Assembly (NCBI GenBank): GCA_963575745.1
Contig: CAUYUJ010022504.1
Location: 584,159-648,158, forward strand
DNA from: Prorocentrum cordatum
Taxonomy: Eukaryota; Sar; Dinophyceae; Prorocentrales; Prorocentraceae
Direction of reading: 5' to 3'
DNA length: 64,000 bases
Within the stretch, counting starts at the first letter, position 1. Every line of letters starts with the position of its first letter. The position numbers and the translations under genes are program-made. Under the pieces are notes generated by a model that searched no databases, had not been told where the DNA came from, and saw only the letters and a list, made by a program, of their open reading frames with translations. Shown here one piece after another: positions 53,045-62,764 of this stretch.

Positions 53045-53525
53045 ACGCGGGCCACTCGCGCGCGTCGGCCGCGCGCGCATGTCGAACCCCTTCCACCAAA
53101 TCCTTTGTCACCGACGCGAGGACATCGTTTGTTATCGGCGGGCGTGATCAACATCGGCGCCATCATGCGCCAGGCCGTCGTCATCGCCGCCATCGCCACC
53201 ATCATCACTACTCTCATCATCGAGTCTACCGTTGCCGGCGTCGCCATGATACCGCGCCCACCCAAGTCACCGACAAGCACTGAAGTGCCAGCCGGGGTGC
53301 CCAGTGGTCAGCGCCACCGCGACCGCGTCGGTGTCGCCGCACTAGCTGGCAGCTGCGCCCGCGAGCATGCGCGGGCTAGCGCGGCCGCAACGATGCACCA
53401 GCCAACGCCAAGTACTCATCGCAATCACCGTCGCACGGGTTTGGCAAAGCAAGTTGCGGGTGGGTGGTTGGGATGATTGCGCGAGCAGTGGGGTTGACAA
53501 CTCACTGCGAGCAGTGGTGAATTCT
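53045..53525 (+). repeat. Composite repeat module, copy 2
   Basis: The first part matches 51485-51830. The last part (GGCAAAGCAAGTTGCGGGTG, GCGAGCAGTGG, GACAACTCACTGCGA, from about 53440) matches 54820-54895. It therefore bridges the other two copies and defines the full module order. Confidence 0.75.
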
Positions 53526-53841
53526 CCTTTCTAAAAAGAAAAGACTCTACACCCCCCCCCCGCGTTATCCGCCCCCCTTTCGGGTACGTAAATCATAGAA
53601 ATGATTATGACCACATGTCCATCCTAAATATGAATTTACACTATCCCAGGGGTGCCCGTATCGGTTCCCCTGAGGTTCCCTTGTGAACAAATACGCGGGG
53701 ACATTCTTTGTTCTAACATAAAACTTGTTTCGCTAATCTTTTCAAAAAATGTGACGAAGTGCACACGCGCACGTAGTCGCGCGCGCATGCCGACATCCTT
53801 CAAAAACCTTCGGTGCCGGAAGGGTTCCACAATCGTTTTTT

Positions 53842-53866
53842 TTTTTTTTTTTTTTTCTTAAAAAAA
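53842..53866. repeat. Poly-T tract
   Basis: About 20 consecutive T lie near 53837-53857. No hairpin stands before it, and it lies within the degenerate repeat family. Confidence 0.8.
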
Positions 53867-54179
53867 CTTACGAGCAAGCTCGTTGCGAAATATAAGGAAA
53901 ATCCATAAGTTTTTCAAGACTTTCACAAACATGCAACAAAACGGGTTTCGCGCGCAACGCATGTCGAAATCTGTCGAACGCCCTTGCACGTGTGCCGTCG
54001 AGAGAAAATCCTCTGCAAAAAACTGGGACGAGTGCGACGCAGCGCGTCTCGTCGCGCAGGTCGAAAATCCTTCAAAACCCATCGGTTTCGGAAGGATTTC
54101 AACATCGTGTGTCCAAAAAAACCTACAAAATCATAAGGTTTCGCAGCACGGATTTTCAACAAAAGCGTGCGCGCGCGCT

Positions 54180-54406
54180 CTTGCGTCGTCGTCGTCGTCG
54201 TCGTCGCCGTCATCCCTCCTCCCGCGTCGTTGTCGTCGTCGTCGTCGCCTACGTCGTCCTCTGTCTACCTCGTGTTCGTCGTCGTCGTCCTCTTTGGCGT
54301 CGTGGTCGTTTCCGTCGTCGTTGTCGCCGTGGTCGTCCTTCCTCCTCCTCCCTCGTCGTCGTCGTCGTCCGTCGTCGGCGTCTCGTCGTCGTCCCTCCTC
54401 TTTCGT

Positions 54407-54440
<34 letters not shown>

Positions 54441-54770
54441 GTCGTCGTCGTCGTCTTCCCTCCTCCCTCGTCGTTGCCGTCGTCGGCGTCGCCGTCCTTC
54501 CTACTTCTTCGTCGTTCGCGTCGTCGCCGTCCTCCCTCCTCCCTCGTCGTTGTCGTCGTTGTCGCCGTCGTCGTCCTCCCTCCTTCCTCGTTGTCTTCGT
54601 TGGCGACGTCGTCGTCGTCTTCGTCGTCGTCGTCGGCGTCGTTGTCGTCGTCGTCGGTGTCGTCGTCGTCGTTGTCGTCGTCGAAAACATTGGAGACGTC
54701 GTCAGTGTCGTCGCAGTCGCTGTCGGCGGCGCCGTCGTCGTCGATGTCGCTGTCGTCGTCCGCCGTCGCT
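54180..54770. repeat. GTC triplet-repeat tract
   Basis: GTC/GTCGCC/TCCTCC triplets run for nearly 600 bp, in the same orientation as the central block of the 17.6-18.6-kb tract. Ser-, Arg- and Val-only frames here are by-products. Confidence 0.9.
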
Positions 54771-54784
54771 GTCGTTTGCCAAGG

Positions 54785-54990
54785 CCATTGGTACCACCGT
54801 CACGGTCTTAGAGTGATGTGCAAACCAAGTTGCCGGTGGGTGGGTGGGATGTTTGCGCGAGCAGTGGAGTGGACAACTCACTGCGAACAGAAATTAATTG
54901 CACAACATAGATCGTACCACCTAAGTTACACCACATAGATTGCACCGCATATATTGCACAACATGTATTGCATAGCACAGATTGCAGACA
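54785..54990 (+). repeat. Composite repeat module, copy 3, ending in 14-bp minisatellite
   Basis: GCAAACCAAGTTGCCGGTGG, GCGAGCAGTGG and GACAACTCACTGCGAACAG match the end of copy 2. Then about seven units of 13-15 bp (ATTGCACAACATAG, TTACACCACATAG, ATTGCACCGCATAT, ATTGCACAACATGT and so on) run from 54897 to 54988. Confidence 0.8.
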
Positions 54991-54999
54991 CTGTTAGGG

Positions 55000-55800
55000 G
55001 ACCATGCTGGCTAAGATTTCCGTGGGAATAAATGGTTACTTCTGTCTGTGTCTCATTTCCTCTCCAGATTCGGCCAGGCTCAAGGGGACGCTGCGCAGGA
55101 CGCGCTCGACCACACAGAGGCGTGACTGCCTGCCGCTGCGCTGCCCCTTCGGCTACACGCAAGAGTGACTCCAGGCCAAAGTGAGCTTCGGTGCGCGGCT
55201 GCAGGGGACCGCGGGGAGGCCAGATCCGAGTGCGCAGGCCAGATCCGAGTGCGCAGGCCAGTGCGCAGGCCAGACCCACGTGGGCCCGCACCGCAGGCCA
55301 CTCTGGCGAGGGGCCCCTCTTACGCGTGGCCGAACCTTCCCCGTGCACCAAGGATCTGCCTGCTTCGTCGCGGCATCCCACCGGCATGGGCACAACACTC
55401 CCGCCCCCTGCGGGCAAGCGAAGAAGCGGCGGGAGACGCGCGGAAGCGCTGCCAGCTACCAGATCGCAATGTGGCTGATAACCATCACTATGCCAGCAAT
55501 ATCCTCGAACACGAAAGAAAGAATCTTCACAGTAAGGTACAATCCTGCGGGGATCGCAGTGGAGACGAGACGGAAGTGGGACGCACCCCTGGCCCAAGAG
55601 GCATGCCTCGTCTTACGACCAGGAATGCGAACATCTGGGCGGCGAAGAAGGGATGTCACCGCCAGGCACCAACGGCTTCCCTCCTCCTCCCCTCTACCTC
55701 CGAGGGAATGCGCCCAGGGCCCCCCTCAGACTCTTTTTTCGCCCCAGGGAAACTGCCCCTCCCCCTTCGACCCCCGCCCCCGAAGGCCTCCCCCCATCCC
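55000..55800. other. No gene recognised; short direct repeats
   Basis: GGCCAGATCCGAGTGCGCA is directly duplicated at 55218 and 55237, with a third partial copy. The segment GTGGGCCCGCACCGCAGGCC, then CTCTTACGCGTGGCCGA (55279-55333), resembles 62033-62086. Open frames on both strands (for example 54926-55597 minus) have no recognisable domain. Confidence 0.4.
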
Positions 55801-55823
55801 CCCTTTACCCTCAAGCCACCAGG

Positions 55824-56118
55824 GAGGGAGGGAGGGAGGGAGGGGAGGGAGGGAGGGAGAAGCTGCCGCGCCCCTTGGCCCGAGGACCCCCCCTGTCTCG
55901 CTTTGTGCGGGTCCGCGCCCCCCCCTCCCTGGGCTCCGCCGGGCACCCCTACCCCAACACGCCCAGACCCTAACACCATAAAAAAACCCAAACACCCTGA
56001 CACCTTTCTCTGCAAGCACGAACTCTAACCCTGACACCCGAACTCTCTCCCTCTCTCTCTCTCTCTCCCTCTCTCTCTCTCTCTCCCTCTCCCTCTCTCT
56101 CCCTCTCTCTCTCTCTTT
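55824..56118. repeat. GGGA and CT microsatellites
   Basis: GGGA repeats occupy about 55823-55858. CT/CCCT repeats occupy about 56045-56118. Sequence between is Pro-rich by translation and not genic. Confidence 0.9.
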
Positions 56119-56129
56119 CTCTTCAGCAC

Positions 56130-56450
56130 CCCCACCATAGCCCTAACACCCTCGCCCTAACACGCTAACCCTAACACCCTAACCCGAAGCATGTACCCTA
56201 ACCCGAGCATCCGAACCCTGACTAGAATATCATGTCATTCCCACCCGAATCCTAACACCCTAACCCTAACACGAGCAACCTAAAACCCTAGCCTGACACC
56301 CTGATCATAACACCCTAACCCCAAACAGCCTAACCCCAACACCCTCACCATAACATCCGAAGCCTATCCATAGCGCCCTCACCTTGACACCAGACACCGT
56401 GCACCCTAACCCTAACACCCTGACATCGTACCCTTCACTAGCCTCCTCGC
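56130..56450 (+). repeat. Degenerate telomere-like CCCTAACA repeats
   Basis: CCCTAACAC and CCCTAACCC words recur about twenty times with interruptions (ACACCCTAACCCTAACAC). They resemble the C-rich strand of TTAGGG-type telomeres but with an 8-base flavour, TGTTAGGG. Many units are mutated. It is internal, with about 7.5 kb of other sequence on its right side. Confidence 0.75.
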
Positions 56451-56689
56451 CCTTATCGTAACCCGTTCGGGCCCTCTGGGGGTGGCTCACGCGACTTTTC
56501 CGAAGGCCTCGGGAGCGTGGCTGGCGGTGATCGGGCGGGTGGTAATGAGGGGTGACCCAGATGGGAGGTTAGGAAAAGGGCCCCATCGGGGATGGACAGA
56601 CCCCCCTTTAGTAAAGCGTGGTTTAGTGAAAACGGCCTGAGGCCTAAACCTGGCGGGCGCAAGCCTGGAAAATCCGCCGACCCCAGAGG

Positions 56690-59040
56690 CGTGTGCGATA
56701 TCCTTCTGAGCTGGATACGATGTCTTCTTACACATCACAGAGCCCTCCCAGCCCGCGAGTTCTCGCCGACCACAGAGCCCTCCCAGCCCGCGAGTTCCCG
56801 CCGACAATCGGCCAAGACCTCCCTCCGTGTTCCAGCATCCCCACCCTGCAAAGTCCTCGCCGGGACCCCCCACTGCGTCTGACATTCCCGTCTGACATTC
56901 CCAGCCCCTCTGAGGCTTCTGGACATAGGTTTCTAAGAGCCACCCACCCTGCAAAATCCTCGCCGGGACCCCCCACCGCGCCCCCACCGCGTCTGACATT
57001 CCCAGCCCGCCTGAGACCTCTGGGCATAGGTTTCTAAGAGCAGCCACCCACCCTGCAAAATCCTCGCCGGGACCCCCCCACCGCGCCCCACCGCCGTTGA
57101 CCTTCCCAGGCCCGCTGAAGACCTCATGGGCATAGGTTCGTAAGAGCCACCACCCTGGAAAATCCTCGGCGGGACCCACACCGCGCCCCACTGCGTCTGA
57201 CATCCCAGCCCCCCTGTGGCCCCTGGGCATTGGTTTCTCGGAGCCACCCACCCGGCAAAATCCTCGCCGGTGAACCTTAGACCCAACATTCCCCAACATG
57301 GATCCATACTCTTCTACTCGCCCTGCCCACACGACAATTCTGGCTTCCCATCATTGCCCCCCACACGCCCCGCCTCCCCACCCCATGGAGCCCCGTTCCT
57401 CTGTTCTGTGGGCCTCCCCAACACCACCATTCCTCGCCCAAAACCGACCCCCACCCTGCAAAATCCTTGCCGGGACTCCCCCACCGCGCCTGACATTCCC
57501 AGCCCCCCTGAGGCCTCTGGGCATAGGTTTCTAGGAGCCACCCACCCTGCAAAATCCTCGCCGGGATCAGCCCACCGCGCCCCCACTGCGTCTGACATTG
57601 CCAGCCCCCCTGAGGCCTCTGGGCATAGGTTTCTAAGAGCCACCCACCCTGCAAAATCCTCGCCGGGACCCCCCACCGCGCCCCCACCGCGTCTGACATT
57701 CCCAGCCCGCCTGAGACCTCTGGGCATAGGTTTCTAAGAGCAGCCACCCACCCTGCAAAATCCTCGCCGGGACCCCCCACCGCGCCCCCACCGCGTCTGA
57801 CATTCCCAGCCCGCTTGAGACCTCTGGGCATAGGTTTCTAAGAGCCACCCACCCTGCAAAATCCTCGCCGGGACCCCCCACCGCGCCCCCACGCGTCTGA
57901 CATTCCCAGCCCCCCTGAGGCCTCTGGGCATAGGTTTCTAGGAGCCACCCACCCTGCAAAATCCTCGCCGGGACCTTAGCCCTACATTCCCCAACATGGA
58001 TCCATACTCTTCTCCTCGCCCTGCCCACACGACAAATTCTGGCTCCCCATCATGCCCCCACCACGCCCCGGCCTCCCCACCCCATGGAGCCTCCGTTCCT
58101 CTGTTCTTGGGCCTCCCCAACACCACCATTCCTCGCCAAAAACCGACCCCCACCCTGCAAAATCCTTGCCGGGACTCCCCCACCGCGCCTGACATTCCCA
58201 GCCCCCCTGAGGCCTCTGGGCATAGGTTTTAGGAAGCCACCACCACCCTGCAAAATCCTCGCCGGGATCAGCCCACCGCGAGACCCACTGTGTCTGACAT
58301 GCCAGCCCCCCCCGGCCTCGGGGCATAGGTGTCTAGGACCACCCACCCTCACAAAATCCTCCCGCCGGGACCCCCCACCGCGCCCCCACCGCGTCTGACA
58401 TTCCCAGCCCGCCTGAGACCTCTGGGCATAGGTTTCTACGAGCCACCCACCCTGCAAAATCCTCGCCGGGACCCCCCACCGCGCCCCCACCGCGTCTGAC
58501 ATTCCCAGCCCCCCTGAGGCCTCTGGGCATAGGTTTCTAGGAACCACCCACCCTGCAAAATCCTCGCCGGGGCCCCCCGCCGCGCCCCCACGCGTCTGAC
58601 ATTCCCAGCCCCCCTGAGGCCTCTGGGCATAGGTTCTAGGAGCCAACCCACCCGCAAAATCCTCGCGGGACCTTAGCCCAAACATTCCCCAACATGGACC
58701 ATTATTTCTCCTCGCTGCCAACGACAGATTCTGGCTTCCCCATCTAGGACCCCACACGCCCGGCCTCCCCACCCCATGGAGGAGCTCCGTTCCATGTTTT
58801 GGCCTCCCCAACACACCATTTACTCGCCCAAACCGACCCCCACCCTGCAAAATCCTTGCCGGGACTCCCCCACCGCGCCTGACATTCCCAGCCCCCCTGA
58901 GGCCTCTGGGCATAGGTTTCTAGGAGCCACCCACCCTGCAAACTCCTCGCCGGGATCAGCCCACCGCGCCCCCACTGCGTCTGACATTGCCAGCCCCCCT
59001 GAGGCCTCTGGGCATAGGTTTCTACGGGCCACCCACCCTT
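56690..59040 (+). repeat. ~100-bp satellite, subfamily A, with ~698-bp higher-order repeat
   Basis: Each monomer carries CCACCCTGCAAAATCCTCGCC, then CGTCTGACATTCCCAGCCC, then CCTCTGGGCATAGGTTTCTA. Monomer cores lie at 57550, 57652, 57755, 57857 and 57957, spaced 100-103 bp. A distinct ~200-bp block, with CCCCAACATGGATCC at 57291, 57989 and 58687 (698 bp apart both times), marks a higher-order unit of seven monomer lengths. Minus-strand frames reading GWLLETYAQRPQGGWECQ result from the repeat. Confidence 0.95.
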
Positions 59041-60662
59041 CCAAATCCTCGCCGGGATCTTCCCACCCCTCCTGACTCAGCCAGCCTCCTGAGGCCTCAG
59101 GGCATGGGTTTTTCGTAGATTTCAACGCCCCCACTCAGCAAAATCCTCGCCGGGACCCCCCCACCCCCCCTGACACAGCCAGCCTCCTGCGCCCCACCAC
59201 TCAGCAAAATCCTCGCCGGGACCCCCCTTGCCTGACACAGCCAGCCTCCTGAGGCCTCTGGGCATGGGTTTTCGTCAATTTCACGGCCCCCCCACTCAGC
59301 AGAATCCTCGCCGGGACCCCCCCACCCCCCCTGACACAGCCAGCCTCCTGGGGCCTCTGGGCATGGGTTTTTCGTAGATTTCAAAGCTCCCCAACTCAGC
59401 AAAATCCTCGCCGGCATCCTCCCACCCCTCCTGACACAGCGAGCCTCCTGCGGCCTTGGGCCATGGGTTTTGCGTAGATTTCAAGCCCCCCCCACTCAGC
59501 AAAATCCTCGCCGGGACCCCCCCACCCCCCCTGACACAGCCAGCTTCCTGAGGCCTCTGGGCATGCGTTTGTCGTAAATGTGAAGACCCCCCCACTCATC
59601 AAAATCCTCGCCAGGACGCCCCCCCCTGACACAGCCAGCCTCCGGAGGTCTCTGGGCATCGGCTTTTCGTAGATTTAAAAACCCCCCTACTCAGCACAAT
59701 CCTCGCCGGGACCCCCCCACCCCTCTGACACAGCCAGCCTCCTGAGGCCTCTGGGGGGGGTTTGGCATGGTTTTCCGTTGATTTCAAGGCCCCCCACTCA
59801 CAAAATCCTCGCCGGGTTCAAGGCCCCCCCCTCAGCAAAATCCTCGCCGGGACCCCCCAACCCTTTCCCTGCCACCAGCCAGCTCCTGAGCCTCTGGGCA
59901 TTGGTTTTCCGCAGATTTCAAAGCCCCCCACTCACAAAATCCTCGCCGGGACCCCCCCACCCCCCCTGACACAGCCAGCCTCCTGAGGCTTCTGGGGGTT
60001 GGTTTTTCGTAATTTTCAAAGCCCCCCCCACTCAGCAGAATCCTCGCCGGGACCCCCCCACCCCCCTGACACAGCCAGCAGCCTGAGGCCTCTGGGCATT
60101 GGTTTTTCGTAGATTTCAAAACCCACCCACTCAGCAAAATTCTCGCCGGGACCCCCCCACCCCCCCTGACACAGCCAGCCTCCTGAGACTTCTGGGCATT
60201 GGTTTTTTCGTAGATTTCGACGCCGCCCCACTAGCAAAATCCTCGCCGGGACCCCCCCGCCCCCCTTGACACAGCCAGCCTCCTGAGGCCCTGGGCATGG
60301 GTTTTTCGTAGATTTCGACGCCCCCCCACTCAGCAAAATCCTCGCCGGGACTCCCCACCTGCGACAGCCAGCCTCCTGAGGCCTCTGGGCATGGGTTTTT
60401 CGTAGATTTCAAGGCCCCCCCACTCAGCAAAATCCTCGCCGGGACCCTTCCACCCCTTTTGACACAGCCAGCCTCCTGAGGCTTCTGGGCATTGGTTTTG
60501 CGTAGATTTCGACGCCCCCCCACTCAGCAAAATCCTCGCCGGGACCCCCCCACCTCCCCTGACACAGCCAGCCTCCTGAGGCTCTGGGCATTGGTTTTGC
60601 GTAGATTTCAAAGCCCCCCCACTCAGCAAAATCCTCGCCGGGACCCCCCCACCTCCCCTTCC
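59041..60662 (+). repeat. ~100-bp satellite, subfamily B
   Basis: Monomers read CCACTCAGCAAAATCCTCGC, then CCTGACACAGCCAGCCTCCT, then CTGGGCATGGGTTTTTCGTA and GATTTCAAAG. Only the AAAATCCTCGCCGGGA core and the TCTGGGCAT word are shared closely with subfamily A. The switch occurs near 59040 without a gap. No higher-order period is obvious. Confidence 0.9.
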
Positions 60663-60667
60663 TTTCT

Positions 60668-61425
<758 letters not shown>

Positions 61426-61727
61426 GTCGATTCCCAAAAGCTAATACAAGACAGGGCGATTGCACCTAACCTACACGACCCAGGACGACTCCAGAGCGGC
61501 CAAAAAAAAAACGGCCGAAGAGGGCCACAGGACGGCGGATGAGGGGGCCCAGAGGGGAACCCGGGCGTAAATTTCGAGCATGCGGCCCCGGGACGCCGAT
61601 GCCCGTCCGACTTATCGGAAACACGCATACGGAAAAGCAAACGCGGTCAGCCAAACGCACTGAGCAAATTAGCCACCCTGAACTTCTCTGGGGTCGGCGG
61701 CAGAGGCGGCAGCCTTTAGATACCCCC

Positions 61728-61817
61728 AAAATACCCCCAAAAGGTCAAAAAATAGTCCTAAAATAGTCCCTGGACTATCTTTGGACTATTTTTGGACCAC
61801 TTTCGGTGTATTTTTAA
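61728..61817. repeat. Imperfect inverted repeat, ~43-bp arms, 2-nt loop
   Basis: The left arm (61728-61769: AAAATACCCCCAAAAGG, TCAAAAAATAGTCC, TAAAATAGTCC) pairs with the right arm (61772-61817: GGACTATCTTT, GGACTATTTTTGGACC, ACTTTCGGTGTATTTTT), with a few mismatches. Each arm also contains an internal repeat of ATAGTCC. No T-run or open frame is linked to it. It could be a small inverted-repeat element or an RNA hairpin. Confidence 0.8.
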
Positions 61818-61879
61818 GTTTTCGTCGGAAATCCCCCTGTAGGGGGACAGGCCCGACTTAAAGCATGTCTGGGACGGCA

Positions 61880-62125
61880 TCTGGACCTCAATCAAACAAG
61901 CAACGCGACCAGGCCGGCGGCCTGCTGCGGCCCGTAACCTGACCTTTGGTGCGCAACGGGGGGAAGCCGAAAGCCGAATCGGAGCGCGCAAGCCGCTGCT
62001 GTCGCATAGCACTCGGCCACCCGAGGACCCCAGTGTGCCCGCACCAAAGGTCACTCCGGCGAAGGGCCACTCTTACGCACAGCCGAGCCGATCAGGCAGA
62101 AGACGCGACCGGGCCGGCGGCCTGT
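61880..62125. repeat. Local repeat: ACGCGACC(A/G)GGCCGGCGGCCTG blocks
   Basis: ACGCGACCAGGCCGGCGGCC at about 61904 recurs as ACGCGACCGGGCCGGCGGCC at about 62104. A segment with GCCCGCACCAAAGGTCACTC at 62038 resembles 55283. These are duplicated pieces of about 40-60 bp. Confidence 0.55.
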
Positions 62126-62201
62126 GCAGCGTGCGCGGGGCCACGCCGGCGAAGAGGCCACGCGGCCCGGACTCGGCGGCGATGCGCTTGAGGGTCTCCA
62201 C
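62126..62201 (-). CDS. Possible mitochondrial carrier exon fragment
   Basis: The minus strand reads VETLKRIAAESGPRGLFAGV, then APRTLH. It resembles the conserved matrix-helix segment of mitochondrial carriers (SLC25), where a hydrophobic-basic helix is followed by E-G-x-x-x-L-F-x-G-x-x-P-R. An AG (GCGGCAG) stands directly before it, at 62202-62204, as a possible splice acceptor. Only this short piece is recognisable. The flanking frames do not continue the family, and no P-x-D/E-x-x-K/R motif was seen nearby. It may be one exon of a gene extending left, or a captured fragment. Confidence 0.35.
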
Positions 62202-62317
62202 CTGCCGCGCACCCAGCGGGCGCACCGCACCAGGAGGGCGGCATGCAGCGATCGGGCGGTGCTGGTGGGCACTTGCGCGCGGTCGAGTCCAGGGCTGCCA
62301 GAGCCCCGCCCCCTGGA

Positions 62318-62760
62318 TGAGGAGGGGGGAGGAGGAGGAGGAGGAGGAGGAGGAGGAGGAGGAGGAGGAGGAAGAGGGAGAAGGGAGGAGAGGAGGAGGA
62401 GGAGGAGGAGGAGTGGGGGATGCGATGCGATGCGACCACCGTTGCGGACAGCGTCCGGGCCTAGGGCAGACCAGGTGGGTGAGGCCATGGCCGCCATGGC
62501 CTCTAGGATCTGACGTGTCTGGATTCGTGCAGTGCGAGACATGTAAAAAGTTAGGAGGAGAAGAAAGTCCTTGATGTCGGTGTCGGCGCGGGAGGAGGAT
62601 GGGGGAGGAGGGAGGAGGAGGAGGAGGAGGAGGAGGAGGAGGAGGAGGAGGAGGAGGAGGAGGGAGGGAGGAGGAGGAGGAGGAGCGGAGGAGGAGGAGG
62701 AGGAGGAGGAGGAGGAGGAGGAGGAGGAGGAGAAGGAGGAGGAGGAGGAGGAGGAGGGTC
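62318..62760. repeat. GGA triplet-repeat tracts
   Basis: GGA repeats occupy about 62325-62412 and about 62590-62758. Poly-Glu, poly-Arg and poly-Ser frames here are by-products. Confidence 0.95.
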
Positions 62761-62764
62761 CCTG

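Larger units (their letters stand above)
52390..54180 (+). repeat. Degenerate repeats around TCGCGCGCGCATGCCGA
   Basis: GTCGCGCGCGCATGCCGAMA, followed by CCTTCAAA, CCNTCGGTGCGG and TGCGCACACGCGC, recurs near 52480, 52730, 52830, 53060, 53785 and 53960-54060. Spacing is irregular, at 100-250 bp. A related block, CGAACGCCCTTGCACGYGTGCCG, is at 53000 and 53980. It is an old, scrambled tandem family interrupted by the module at 53.05 kb. Confidence 0.6.

Noticed and set aside
56690-60662. Satellite as a CRISPR array
   Set aside because: The whole ~100-bp monomer is repeated. There are no unique spacers between conserved short repeats and no cas genes.
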